Shown piece after piece: positions 35,046 through 43,836 of a DNA stretch of 64,000 nt. Source of the DNA: Paenibacillus vietnamensis (GTDB lineage Bacteria; Bacillota; Bacilli; Paenibacillales; Paenibacillaceae). Each line of letters starts with the position of its first letter. Position 1 is the stretch's first letter. A program made the position numbers and the translations under genes. The stretch spans positions 1 to 64,000 of the forward strand of contig NZ_JAHMHW010000011.1 in NCBI RefSeq assembly GCF_020169515.1. The letters are read 5' to 3'. The notes under the pieces are model-generated. The model did no database searches and was not told the DNA's origin. It saw only the letters and a list, made by a program, of their open reading frames with translations.

Positions 35046-35852
35046 TCAGCCCTTTTGAATTTTGGCCGGATTGTTGATTTTGTACGGGACAGGGTGCTTC
35101 GTCAGCTTTTTGGCCACAACCTTCGCGTCGAACGTAATCGTATCTCCGATCGCAAGCTCCAGCTTCTTGAGGGTGGCGCTGTGGCTGGACCAGGCAACGC
35201 CGAGCTCAAGCGCAGGTTCAAGAATAGACACGGCCTCATAGATGATAACCTCGTCGTCGTTGTCGGAGAAGTTGTTCGGCACGGTCGTAAATTCCTGAAC
35301 CGTTGCCGTCATTTTGACCTTCTCCTCCGGCAGCTGCAGCTTCTCCTTCTTGCCCTTGCCTTTCTTCGGCTTCTCAGCCGGCGCTTCAACCGATGCTTCC
35401 TCCAGAGCTGCCGGCGTCTTCGATGCAGCCTCTTCAGCAGTACTGTCTTCCGACTTAACTTCCTCCGCCGAACCCGGCTCCACCTGCAACTTTTCAACCG
35501 TTTCTTTCACCTGAGCTTCAGCAGATTCGACCGTAGATTCGGGAGCAGCAGTCTCCTCCGCTACCGCTGCAGCGGCAGCCTTCGCACCGTAGCTGGCCGC
35601 CTGCATTTCCTTTAGAAATGAGGGATGGATGCAGTGCAGTTCCCCGTTATCGAACTGGATGACGGCCGTCATTTTATCGGCAAATCCTATGATGGCGCAG
35701 GGCACATTCATGCCGTTGCCTTTGTAGTAGAAGGTTTTGGTTTTGACAGCTTTCTCGGAAAGAAGCCCCCATTCCTTGCATTTCTCAAGCTGCTCCGCCT
35801 CGTTGCCGAACGCCGTATACGCAACGGGCTTGATCGCAAACGCATGTATCAT
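35046..35852 (-). CDS. Hypothetical protein with Ala/Glu-rich linker
   Basis: 268 aa. An N-terminal globular part (1-90, FAIKPVAYTAFGNEAEQLEK and CAIIGFADKMTAVIQFDNGE), a low-complexity Ala/Glu/Lys-rich linker (about 90-175), and a C-terminal beta-rich domain (about 180-268, TVQEFTTVPNNFSDNDDEVI and KHPVPYKINNPAKIQKG). No signal peptide. The family is not recognised. An AAAGGCGG site lies before the ATG. Confidence 0.7.
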   Translation of the reverse strand: MIHAFAIKPVAYTAFGNEAEQLEKCKEWGLLSEKAVKTKTFYYKGNGMNVPCAIIGFADKMTAVIQFDNGELHCIHPSFLKEMQAASYGAKAAAAAVAEETAAPESTVESAEAQVKETVEKLQVEPGSAEEVKSEDSTAEEAASKTPAALEEASVEAPAEKPKKGKGKKEKLQLPEEKVKMTATVQEFTTVPNNFSDNDDEVIIYEAVSILEPALELGVAWSSHSATLKKLELAIGDTITFDAKVVAKKLTKHPVPYKINNPAKIQKG

Positions 35853-36123
35853 CGCTTGTCCGCCTTTCTCATTGGATAAAGATTATTTCATAAGAGCAAT
35901 GTTTTAACTGTTAATGGTATGGACCATTGTTATTTTAACATTTTTTCGCTTCCAAGGGAGTGGTTTGCAACATGATGGACAAGACTAACGTCATAACTGC
36001 TATATGGAATATTATGGTCAATTAATGTTGCGGATATAAGAGACGCAGCCTGTTGAACGAAGGTCTGCTTTGTCAGCAGCAGCACCGGACTAATTGCCGT
36101 GAGCGGAAAGGGCGGTCACCGAG

Positions 36124-36603
36124 ATGCGAAGAAGGAGGCTTTCACTTAATATAGTGTGTGCTTTCGTTGGTTTATGGTTAGCCGTATTTATCATTTACCG
36201 CGTTACTTTGATGTGGAATGGAGGCGCTGCCGAGCGCAAAACGGAGGCCTTCCTTAATGCCGTCCAGCAGCAGGGTTATGAGCGGGCGGCCAAGCTCTAT
36301 GGCGGATCGATCGAAGAGGAGGTCTGGACCTCGGATATGCGTAAGCTGCATGAGGAAAAGGGCTTTAAGCTGCTATCCTATGATCATGTCAAGGCCGAAT
36401 TCGACGATGGCTGTTACTGCACAGGCCATGCGGACCTGACGATCGAGGTGGACGGGAAGCCGCTGGAGGTCGAGGCCATTCTCTCCTTCGCCTATGGAGC
36501 AAAGCCCGGGTATATTTGCATCATTACGCCGTCCGGCCAGGAAGACGGCTCCGTCCCCGAAATCGAAGGCTGGAACCGGCTGGCCTGCGGCGGCTCCTTC
36601 TGA
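36124..36603 (+). CDS. Membrane-anchored hypothetical protein
   Basis: 159 aa. A basic start (MRRRRLS), one hydrophobic helix (about 8-28), then an extracytoplasmic domain with the look of a DUF4878/NTF2-like fold (RKTEAFLNAVQQQGYERAAKL, later HADLTIEVDGKPLEVEAILSF). It has Cys residues near 97, 99, 131 and 155; being next to a disulphide oxidase gene, it could be an oxidised client. AAGGGCGG lies upstream of the ATG. Confidence 0.7.
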   Translation: MRRRRLSLNIVCAFVGLWLAVFIIYRVTLMWNGGAAERKTEAFLNAVQQQGYERAAKLYGGSIEEEVWTSDMRKLHEEKGFKLLSYDHVKAEFDDGCYCTGHADLTIEVDGKPLEVEAILSFAYGAKPGYICIITPSGQEDGSVPEIEGWNRLACGGSF

Positions 36604-36726
36604 CGCGGCTTGCAGCTGCAATAGTACTAATCTCACTTTTTTCACAGCCGATAGCCCTTTCGAGTCATGCCAGACCTGGCAATACGGGTGACAATAGGAG
36701 GAAACGGTGAAAAAGGAGAGAGTCGT

Positions 36727-37152
36727 TTGGATACGCTGGAGAAAAAACGTTCGTTCTGGCTGTTCGCCGCTTGGGCGACAGCGGTTATGGCTACGGCAGG
36801 AAGCTTGTATTTGAGCGAGGTGATGCATTTTATCCCTTGCAGCTTATGCTGGTTTCAGAGGATATTTATGTACCCGCTTGCGCTGCTGCTCGGCATAGCT
36901 TATGCGAAGGTAGACACGGGAATCACGGTATATGTGCTGCCGCTTGTCGTCGTTGGAGGCTGCTTTTCGCTGTACCACACAATTTTGCAAAAGCTGCCCA
37001 AAGACTCGGCGATCGCCGCCTGCGGGCCGGTTCCTTGCCAGGGCGACTATTTGAATTGGTTCGGCTTTATCACGATCCCGATGCTGGCTTTGGCTGCATT
37101 TGCAATCATTTTCATCGCGCTGCTCCGCGTTCGCAGTATGAAATCAAGCTGA
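36727..37152 (+). CDS. bdbC: BdbC/DsbB-type disulphide bond formation protein
   Basis: 141 aa from TTG 36727, with AAAGGAGAG eight bases upstream; the open frame starts at 36667 without a site. Four membrane helices. The quinone-linked CxxC is in PCSLCWFQR near residue 38, and the second Cys pair is in ACGPVPCQGDYLNW near 98-103. It reoxidises a thioredoxin-like partner (BdbD type) that makes disulphides outside the membrane. No BdbD gene is in the window. Confidence 0.92.
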   Translation: MDTLEKKRSFWLFAAWATAVMATAGSLYLSEVMHFIPCSLCWFQRIFMYPLALLLGIAYAKVDTGITVYVLPLVVVGGCFSLYHTILQKLPKDSAIAACGPVPCQGDYLNWFGFITIPMLALAAFAIIFIALLRVRSMKSS

Positions 37153-37239
37153 CTGCGGAGGAGCGGGGAGCAGCCGAGCCGATTACGATAGGCCTCCGTT
37201 ACCCCTGAATGAAGCAGAATTCGTACTGAAAGAGTTGTA

Positions 37240-38094
37240 TCATCGGCGCAGTGTCATCATATTGCCGGATGTGTATCGCTTCAGCCCTCTATAGAACAGC
37301 AGCGTTCCGCAGGCGACGAACAGCGCAGAAACGGCCAGCGCACCGATCAGAAAAGGAAGATTGATTTCGCGAAGAAGTCCGATCGGCAAGTAGCTGATGA
37401 AGCCCGCGGGGATGACGGCGAACAATACAAGCTTGCCCCAGCTTTTGAATATGCTGGTCGGATACGTCGTAAACGTCAGGAGCGCATTGAACAGCTGTAT
37501 GCTGAGGCCCTCCGTGTTCCCGACCCAGAACGCCAGGCAATTGACGATAACGGAAAAAAAGATGAAAATGACGGCGGCAATGGCCATCGCCAGTCCGAAT
37601 TTGGCGATGCCCGCAGCCGATTTGTCGCCGAATATGGCGAATACGAGCAGCGCGAACAGCACATCGCCGATGGCGCTGACGGACATTCGGCTGATCAGCA
37701 CATGCAGAAGCACCGGCTTTGGCTGGGCCAAGTACACGTCAAGCTGGCCCGTTGCGATTATATTCGCGATTCGCGACGCGTTGCCGAAGAAGGTTGCCAT
37801 CAGGCCAAAGCCGCCTGCCGACACCGCCCAAAGCATCATGACGTCATGCAGCTCCCAGCCGTTCAGCACTTGGAACCGGTTGAAGTAAAGCCCCCAGAAT
37901 ACGATCCAGACGATATTGTTAATCATCATCATCCCGGCGGTAAGCAGGAAGCTGAGCCGGAACTCCATCGCTCCCGCAAGGTTCAGCGTCCAGCTGCGCA
38001 GAACGAATGACAGCTGACGGCGCAGCTTGCCTGGCTGGTCATGCTCAGTGATGGAATAATAGCTTGCCGAGTTTGTTCTATCCTCCGTTGACAT
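37240..38094 (-). CDS. ABC-2 type transporter permease, third gene of exporter operon
   Basis: 284 aa, six predicted membrane helices, with the pattern of DUF990/ABC-2 permeases found as paired subunits (FGNASRIANIIATGQLDVYLAQPKPVL). It overlaps the upstream permease gene by 17 bp, so the two are translationally coupled. With its partner and the ATPase it should form an export complex. The substrate is unknown; the divergent biosynthesis-like operon is a candidate source. Confidence 0.88.
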   Translation of the reverse strand: MSTEDRTNSASYYSITEHDQPGKLRRQLSFVLRSWTLNLAGAMEFRLSFLLTAGMMMINNIVWIVFWGLYFNRFQVLNGWELHDVMMLWAVSAGGFGLMATFFGNASRIANIIATGQLDVYLAQPKPVLLHVLISRMSVSAIGDVLFALLVFAIFGDKSAAGIAKFGLAMAIAAVIFIFFSVIVNCLAFWVGNTEGLSIQLFNALLTFTTYPTSIFKSWGKLVLFAVIPAGFISYLPIGLLREINLPFLIGALAVSALFVACGTLLFYRGLKRYTSGNMMTLRR

Positions 38095-38884
38095 TCAGTT
38101 TTTTCACTCCTCTCCGGTAGATCCAGGCAACAGCCAATCCGATGACGGCAATCCATAGCACCTGCACGGCCAGCATGCCGGCAAGTCTGGATGCATCGAA
38201 CGCCACTGCGGTTTTGGCGGGTATGTACAGGACTGCCTGCAGCGGAAGCCAGCGACCGACCGCTTGCAGCGCATCGGGGAACAGCTCCAGAGGCATCAGC
38301 ATGCCGCCGATCGTGAACAAAAACTTGTTGTAGACGAACTCGATTCCCCGCGTCTCCTCTACCCAGAACGCGCAAAGCGCCAGCGTCATGTTCAACATAA
38401 AATTGACGGTTAAGCCGAATGCCGCGGCAAGCGGCAGCCACAGAAAGCCGGCGCTCAGCTCCGGCGGGCCGATGATCAGCAGCCCGAGCGTACCGCCCAG
38501 CACGGCATTGACGCCGAAACGGACGGCTGCCTCGCTCATATACTCGACGTAATGAAAGACGACGAAATGAATCGGGCGAACGAGACGGTAGCCGACGTCG
38601 CCGTTTTTTACTTCCTCCTCGATCCGGGTGCAGAGGCTGGGACAGGCAAGGGTTATCGCTTCGGTAATAACCAGATACCACATTATTTGGTTGAAACTGT
38701 AGCCGGCGATAAGGGAGGCGTCCCCTTCGCCATGAAACGTCGCCTGCCAAAGCTGCAGAAATATATACAGGATAAGCAGCAGGAACAGGGAGCGGATAAG
38801 AAAATCAATGATATAGGCCAATTGGTTTCTGAGCGTTATTTTACCGATAAACGCGTATTTTGCCATTTTTCCGAGGGTGGTCAT
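38078..38884 (-). CDS. ABC-2 type transporter permease, second gene of exporter operon
   Basis: 268 aa, six predicted helices, paralogous to the 37240-38094 permease (IEEEVKNGDVGYRLVRPIHFVVFHY corresponds to its QLDVYLAQPKP stretch). Its ATG overlaps the ATPase gene's stop by 4 bp (ATGA), typical of coupled operons. It forms the membrane channel with the other permease. Confidence 0.88.
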   Translation of the reverse strand: MTTLGKMAKYAFIGKITLRNQLAYIIDFLIRSLFLLLILYIFLQLWQATFHGEGDASLIAGYSFNQIMWYLVITEAITLACPSLCTRIEEEVKNGDVGYRLVRPIHFVVFHYVEYMSEAAVRFGVNAVLGGTLGLLIIGPPELSAGFLWLPLAAAFGLTVNFMLNMTLALCAFWVEETRGIEFVYNKFLFTIGGMLMPLELFPDALQAVGRWLPLQAVLYIPAKTAVAFDASRLAGMLAVQVLWIAVIGLAVAWIYRRGVKKLNVNGG

Positions 38885-39879
38885 GACGAGCAGTCCTCCT
38901 CTCCAAAATCGCCGTACATGCGCGTAATGATTTCCTCCATCGGCGGATCTTCGATGGTGACGTCTATGATCCGCCGGCTGGACATCACGTTCGTCAGCGC
39001 CGCTTCAATCGTCGTGAGCGAAGTATCGACGGAAAGCACCACTTTCGTCTCGCTGCGTTCGACAACCGTCGCTCCGGGAATGTCCATGTCGCCGGGATCG
39101 TCCGCAACGACAAGCCGGATCGTCTTGTGTGTCATATACCGCAGCTTCATCAATTCGACGCGGTCGTCGAATACGATACGCCCGTAATTGATGACGATGG
39201 CCCGCTCGCACAACTGCTCGATGTCTCCGGCGTCATGCGAGGTAAGGAATACCGTCGTGCCTTCCTGTTCGTTCAACTCGTGGATCAGCCGCCGGATACG
39301 CTGCTTGACGACGACATCCAATCCGATCGTCGGCTCATCGAGAAACAGCACCTGGGGGCGATGCAGAAGGGAGGCCGCAATTTCGCAGCGCATGCGCTCG
39401 CCAAGAGACAGCTTTCGCACCGGCGTGTTCATATAGGGCGCGAGCTCGAACCGTTCAATCATTTCGTCGCGCCTTTGCAAGTAATCACTGCGGCGCAGCT
39501 CGTAAATACGGCTCATCAGCTCGAACGTATCGATCGGCGGCAAATGGTACCACAGCTGCGATTTTTGCCCGAAAACGGAACCGATCCGGTACGACAGCTT
39601 CGTCCGCTCCGTCCAGGGGCAGCAGCCGAGCACTTCGGCGAAGCCGATGGTCGGATGGAGAATGCCGGTGAGCATTTTGATCGTCGTCGATTTACCAGCG
39701 CCGTTCGGGCCAAGGAATGCGACCGTTTCGCCTTGCCGGGCCGAGAACGTAATGCCGTCAACGGCCGTTTTGTCTTCATAAAGAGGCTTCAGCAGCGATT
39801 TGAAGCTGCCGGCAAAGCCCTCCTGCTTTTTTTTAATGCGAAATGCTTTGCCTAATTGCTCGACGCGGATGGATGACAC
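38881..39879 (-). CDS. ABC exporter ATP-binding protein, first gene of operon
   Basis: 332 aa from GTG 39879, which has AAGGGGG seven bases upstream (an out-of-frame ATG lies two bases earlier). Walker A GPNGAGKST near 58, signature LSLGERMRCEIA near 155, Walker B VLFLDEPTIGLD near 175, H-loop LTSHD. The first 50 residues form an NatA/CcmA-type leader region. It powers the two ABC-2 permeases encoded downstream. Expression is probably set by the structured leader RNA. Confidence 0.92.
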   Translation of the reverse strand: MSSIRVEQLGKAFRIKKKQEGFAGSFKSLLKPLYEDKTAVDGITFSARQGETVAFLGPNGAGKSTTIKMLTGILHPTIGFAEVLGCCPWTERTKLSYRIGSVFGQKSQLWYHLPPIDTFELMSRIYELRRSDYLQRRDEMIERFELAPYMNTPVRKLSLGERMRCEIAASLLHRPQVLFLDEPTIGLDVVVKQRIRRLIHELNEQEGTTVFLTSHDAGDIEQLCERAIVINYGRIVFDDRVELMKLRYMTHKTIRLVVADDPGDMDIPGATVVERSETKVVLSVDTSLTTIEAALTNVMSSRRIIDVTIEDPPMEEIITRMYGDFGEEDCSS

Positions 39880-39921
39880 ATGCGAACCCCCTTTTTTATT
39901 TTTGTACGGCTAGGGCGGATA

Positions 39922-39975
39922 CAAAAAAGACCTCGGACAGTCTCGCCCCTAGCAGGCGGAACTTGTCCGTTGGCC
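39922..39975 (-). terminator. Leader terminator upstream of the ABC exporter operon
   Basis: On the minus strand GGCC-AA-CGGACA (39975-39964) pairs with TGTCCG-AG-GTC (39939-39929), enclosing a CGCC/GGGGCG inner stem, and is followed by TTTTTT. It ends about 45 nt before the GTG start. Confidence 0.8.
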
Positions 39976-40085
39976 TTTTATTCCTTACGGTGTGGCTCAG
40001 GCTTATGTGCCTTAGCTGGCATCGATCGGTTCGCCTCCCTCGCAGGATCGGATCCCTAGATGCCCTCCCTTTAATTTTACACATA
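39922..40085 (-). promoter_or_regulatory. Structured leader RNA, riboswitch-like, of unassigned class
   Basis: About 160 nt upstream of the exporter operon. On the minus strand a closing stem GGCATC/GATGCC (40064-40059 with 40023-40018) encloses CTAGGGATCCGATCC and GCGAGGGAGGCGAACC. A hairpin (AGGC/GCCT) follows, then ACACCGTAAGGAATAAAAGGCC leading into the terminator. The stretches CTAGGGnTCCG, ACAC(G/C)G and GGAnTAAAAG recall the ykkC group (guanidine, ppGpp, PRPP sensors), but spacing and the middle part do not match what I remember. An RNA-based switch is likely; the ligand is open. Confidence 0.6.
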
Positions 40086-40256
40086 CTACCATGAGAAACG
40101 GTTTCAGGCAATCAATATTTTTAAGGTATGGCCCCGCTAAATTTTTGAAGCATTAAAGCAGGTACTAGAAGAAGATAGTACTCGTTTAACTCAGTCAAAT
40201 GATTTAAATTTTTGATAAGGAAGCTTTGCTGATAATTAACTGGGAGAGGGATGACA

Positions 40257-41042
40257 TTGAATAATAACGAGCTACCTGGGCTGGATCTGTGGAAGGGCAG
40301 CAGAGATTTGCGCTTTGTAATGGAGCAACGACTGCCTGACCTGTCTGAACAGAGGCGAAAAGAAATGCTGATGCTGGTACAACGAGTTCAGCCGGCATCC
40401 AAGAATTATATAAATACACGAATAAAAAGGTATCATTCTGTCATTTTAGCCGAAGACGGTCAGGGCCTGGCGGCGTTTCAATTTATCGAGCAATTTGAAG
40501 TGAACGGTGATGCGTTTATTTATCTCGGGCCTTTATTTTCGCGCGGGTATGCATTTATGTTCTTATTCCTTCAATTTTATAACTGTCTTACCACCAAATA
40601 CAGGAACCGGGTTTTTCACCTTATGGCTGAAGTCCAAAACCCGGAAGTATTTCTTTTTTTCAAAACGCTTTTCTGGCGGATCACTGTTCCGCGTGTTAAG
40701 GAAGACCACATTCCGCAAAAGGCCGTTTATATCGCGAAAATATACGCTGAACGCATTTCGCATATCGGGCGTATCGATGAAACGGTTCTCAGCACACATT
40801 CCGATCAAACGTTATACAAAGTTTCCAAAGGTTACGAGGATGTGATGAATTGGCTTCATTCGAGAGGAGTTCATTTGGAACAAGGCGACAGCCAGATGCT
40901 GTTAATTAGCTGGCTGGGAAATGAAGAAGATCGGCATCGTCATCTTCAAGATTTTGAGGATGGGCTGAAGAAGCTTCAACAGTGGAAAACATATAAGCGA
41001 ATCATGCTGCAGTGTTTTAAGGAGAGGACGGCTCATGCTTGA
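40257..41042 (+). CDS. GNAT-like protein, gene 1 of a four-gene biosynthetic-type operon
   Basis: 261 aa from TTG 40257, six bases after GGGAGAGGG; an ATG at 40251 abuts that site and is less likely. The region about 55-160 (SVILAEDGQGLAAFQFIE, FIYLGPLFSRGYAFMFLFLQF) looks like a divergent GNAT acyltransferase core, though the acetyl-CoA loop is not clear. It overlaps the next gene by 8 bp, indicating coupled translation. Function unknown; N-acylation or amide formation is a guess. Confidence 0.65.
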   Translation: MNNNELPGLDLWKGSRDLRFVMEQRLPDLSEQRRKEMLMLVQRVQPASKNYINTRIKRYHSVILAEDGQGLAAFQFIEQFEVNGDAFIYLGPLFSRGYAFMFLFLQFYNCLTTKYRNRVFHLMAEVQNPEVFLFFKTLFWRITVPRVKEDHIPQKAVYIAKIYAERISHIGRIDETVLSTHSDQTLYKVSKGYEDVMNWLHSRGVHLEQGDSQMLLISWLGNEEDRHRHLQDFEDGLKKLQQWKTYKRIMLQCFKERTAHA

Positions 41043-42108
41043 TTTGTATTTTTCCCAGATTCGGGAGGACAATGCGGTAGAACGAACGGTATCTGCTTTA
41101 TTGAAACCACTCAGAATTGTATCAATCGCATCCGGCGGCTGCACTTCTTTTTCCCTGCTGAATGATACCGTGGACGTTGTGTATAGCGTAGATCTCAATC
41201 CTGCCCAATGCTCGTTGGTCGAGTTAAAAAAGGCCGCTATGATGGTGCTGAACCGCGAAGAGTATCTTGCCTTTATAGGTGAAAAACAACATGCTGACAG
41301 GCAGCTCATGTTCAAGCAAATACGCGGGCAACTGCCGACATACGCCAAGGATTACTGGGATCGTCATCCACAGGAGATCGATGCTGGTATCAATCAATGC
41401 GGAGTAACGGAACGGTTTTACCGCTTCGTCGGCGCTAATATCCGCAATCATGCGGTACCGGATCAGGTTTGGAACGATTTGTTTTCCTGCACTAGTTTAG
41501 ATGAGCAGAATGCATTATTTGATAAGCATTTTACGACGGATGCATGGAAGACAGCGGCTCATATTTTGCTGAGCAAGACTACTCATCTTCTTTTTTTTCC
41601 GGCTTTTATGTTTACACATACGGAAGAAAACGATTTCGGCGCTTTTTTTGCAGGCCAATTTGAAAAAGAAGTGCGCACAAAGCCGATGGGCAGCAATTAT
41701 TTTTTATCGCAGCTATTGTTTTCTTCTTATATATACGACCGGCCTGAGGGAATGCCCTATTACCTGACCAGGGAAGGTTACGATACGGTGAAGCGTAATT
41801 TACACAAACTTGTGATTGTCGCCAAGCCCCTACAACCTTTCCTGCAGGATGTGAAGCGTATCGACGCCTTTTATTTCTCCAACGTATTCGACTGGGCGGG
41901 AGCCGCTGACTGTGAAGCGATATGTAAGGGCGTTCTGCAGGCCAAATCGCCGAAAGCGGTCTTGTTATACCGAAATATGCTGTCTGCCCCTCCTCTACCG
42001 GAATTCATCATGAGCCGGTATGACATCGATGGTGCTCTATCGGCCCGCTGCCTGGAGCAGGAACGATCAATGATGTACCGGAACATTACCGTGGGGGAAG
42101 TACAATGA
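41035..42108 (+). CDS. BtaA-like (DUF3419) aminocarboxypropyl transferase
   Basis: 357 aa. The SAM-binding region is RIVSIASGGCTSFSLL followed by VVYSVDLNPAQCSLVELKKAA, the DUF3419/BtaA hallmark. In BtaA this fold transfers the 3-amino-3-carboxypropyl group of SAM to diacylglycerol to make betaine-lipid precursors. Here no BtaB-type N-methyltransferase is adjacent, and the neighbours are GNAT-like and diiron proteins, so the acceptor may be something other than a lipid. ATGA overlap with the next gene. Confidence 0.82.
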   Translation: MLDLYFSQIREDNAVERTVSALLKPLRIVSIASGGCTSFSLLNDTVDVVYSVDLNPAQCSLVELKKAAMMVLNREEYLAFIGEKQHADRQLMFKQIRGQLPTYAKDYWDRHPQEIDAGINQCGVTERFYRFVGANIRNHAVPDQVWNDLFSCTSLDEQNALFDKHFTTDAWKTAAHILLSKTTHLLFFPAFMFTHTEENDFGAFFAGQFEKEVRTKPMGSNYFLSQLLFSSYIYDRPEGMPYYLTREGYDTVKRNLHKLVIVAKPLQPFLQDVKRIDAFYFSNVFDWAGAADCEAICKGVLQAKSPKAVLLYRNMLSAPPLPEFIMSRYDIDGALSARCLEQERSMMYRNITVGEVQ

Positions 42109-43112
42109 GTTATATTGTTGAAGTTTTGGATCAAAGAAACAATCAGGATTTGTTAAACTTGACAAATACGGGGGGTACGGGCAGCGATTTATTTCGGGTG
42201 GATCGTGCGCCGGACTTTTTTGCGTTGTCCTCGGAGATGGGGGACACTGTAACTTACGGATTACTGCGGGAAGAAAAGCTAATCGGTTGCATAGCTGTGA
42301 GCAGACAAACAAGATTTATTCGCGATTCTGCTCAAAACGTTTATTATTTGCATGATTTGAGGCTGCATCCGGATTATTTCAGCACCATCGCCTACTATCG
42401 TCTAGTGCACCATGTTTATCATATTTACCGGGAGAAAACGGAGTGGGTGTTTGTCACGTTACTTGACAGCAACCGAAACACCAGGATATTGACGAAAGAA
42501 ACGAGCCTGCTGCCTCCGGTATCACTGTTGGGGAAAATGGTGCATGTCGGGATTCCGATGTTTATCCCTTTAAGACCAAACTCTCCACAAGGCCAAGTGG
42601 TAAGATTGACGGCGGACGAAGCATGGAACGAATATAGCCAAACGGTGCGAGGCATCAATTTTGCCCCCGCTGACTACGAACGTTTTTGCGCGGTTAACGG
42701 CTATTTTCTAGGCATACGAGAGGGAAGAGAGATAATCGCGGTATGCAAGATTGTCGATCAAACGAAGTCACGCAAGCTGGTTGCCGCCAAAACGCTTCCG
42801 ATCTATCGATTGCTTATGAATCCGTTATGTGCATGGAAAGGCTGCCCTCCGCTACCGGCCAAAGGTGAAATTTTTCGGCACGGTTATCTGTCATATTACG
42901 CTTCAAAGGCTGGCGATTACCGGAGGGATTTTCTATCTTTCGTTACGCGCCATACACCACTGAACTTTACCTTTGTCTTTATGGGTTTATCCGAATCGGA
43001 AGCCACGGCTTGGAAGACTCCCTTTAAACTTCAGCTTTCTTCAACGATTTATACTTATGGTCTAAACCCGGCGGATTTAACTTTTGATTATAGGGAGCTT
43101 ACCCTCGTATAG
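42105..43112 (+). CDS. GNAT-family acyltransferase-like protein, gene 3 of the operon
   Basis: 335 aa. The N-terminal half has GNAT features: TYGLLREEKLIGCIAVSRQ, then YYLHDLRLHPDYFSTIAYYRLVHH. A second half (about 185-330) may be a further, degenerate acyltransferase lobe. It overlaps the DUF3419 gene by 4 bp and precedes the diiron gene by 34 bp. The acyl donor and acceptor are unknown. Confidence 0.72.
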   Translation: MSYIVEVLDQRNNQDLLNLTNTGGTGSDLFRVDRAPDFFALSSEMGDTVTYGLLREEKLIGCIAVSRQTRFIRDSAQNVYYLHDLRLHPDYFSTIAYYRLVHHVYHIYREKTEWVFVTLLDSNRNTRILTKETSLLPPVSLLGKMVHVGIPMFIPLRPNSPQGQVVRLTADEAWNEYSQTVRGINFAPADYERFCAVNGYFLGIREGREIIAVCKIVDQTKSRKLVAAKTLPIYRLLMNPLCAWKGCPPLPAKGEIFRHGYLSYYASKAGDYRRDFLSFVTRHTPLNFTFVFMGLSESEATAWKTPFKLQLSSTIYTYGLNPADLTFDYRELTLV

Positions 43113-43146
43113 ATGGAAATACAACTTTGGAGGCTGATAGTTACAG

Positions 43147-43830
43147 ATGAGTACTTTTCTCGAACTAAAAAAGGTTATTGAGCATATGTTTCAAGAACAT
43201 CCGTTTGAACTTCACCCTTTGATGTTAAGAATTAAAGAAAACAAGTTCACTTCTGCCCAGGTCAAATTTGCGGCATTGCAGATTTATCACGTCGTCGACC
43301 ATTTTCCTCGATTCATTTCTGCTCTCCTAACCAATATTCCCGATTACTCTCTGCGCATGCCCTTGGTCGAAAATCTGTTCGAAGAGCATGGGAAAATGAA
43401 TCCGGCTTACGTTCATGTGGAAACGTATAAACAATTTCTGCTTGGAATAGGGATTGCACAGGAGGAAATCACAACCTCGGAACCAATCATCCCGGTCATC
43501 GCCTATAATCGTGCAGTTACCGACTTGTGTCTGCATTATCCTTATCCCGAGGGGCTGAGCGCTTTGGGGATCATAGAAGAAATCGTCGCGAGAGTCTCTC
43601 CGATTGTCGGACGCTATGCAGCGGCACAATTCAGCAGCAGTCCAAATTCTCTTGTCCATTTTACAGACCATGAAACATTGGATATAACTCATGCAAATGA
43701 AATTTATGAATTAGCCGCTAAATGTTACGAAGGGCCGAACCGGCTCCACATTGAACGCGGGCTGCAGTTTGGAATGTATTACCATCGTCGGCTATACAGC
43801 GATATTTTGGAAGCAGCCGAGACAATTTGA
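43147..43830 (+). CDS. Haem-oxygenase-like diiron protein (HDO/CADD/PqqC fold), gene 4
   Basis: 227 aa, GGAGG upstream. All-helical. Metal ligands of the HDO group can be placed: Glu75 and His81 in VENLFEEHGKMNP, Glu144 or Glu145 in IIEEIVAR, and His175, Asp179 and His182 in HETLDITH, the HxxxDxxH motif shared with CADD, SznF and BesC-type oxygenases. Such enzymes activate O2 for N-oxygenation, C-C cleavage or desaturation of amine or amino-acid-like substrates. In this operon it would tailor the aminocarboxypropyl product. Confidence 0.78.
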   Translation: MSTFLELKKVIEHMFQEHPFELHPLMLRIKENKFTSAQVKFAALQIYHVVDHFPRFISALLTNIPDYSLRMPLVENLFEEHGKMNPAYVHVETYKQFLLGIGIAQEEITTSEPIIPVIAYNRAVTDLCLHYPYPEGLSALGIIEEIVARVSPIVGRYAAAQFSSSPNSLVHFTDHETLDITHANEIYELAAKCYEGPNRLHIERGLQFGMYYHRRLYSDILEAAETI

Positions 43831-43836
43831 CGAGCA

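Noticed and set aside
39922..40085. T-box explanation for the leader before the ABC exporter
   Set aside because: The invariant T-box sequence (TGGNACCGCG-like) is absent; only a closing stem, hairpins and a terminator are present.
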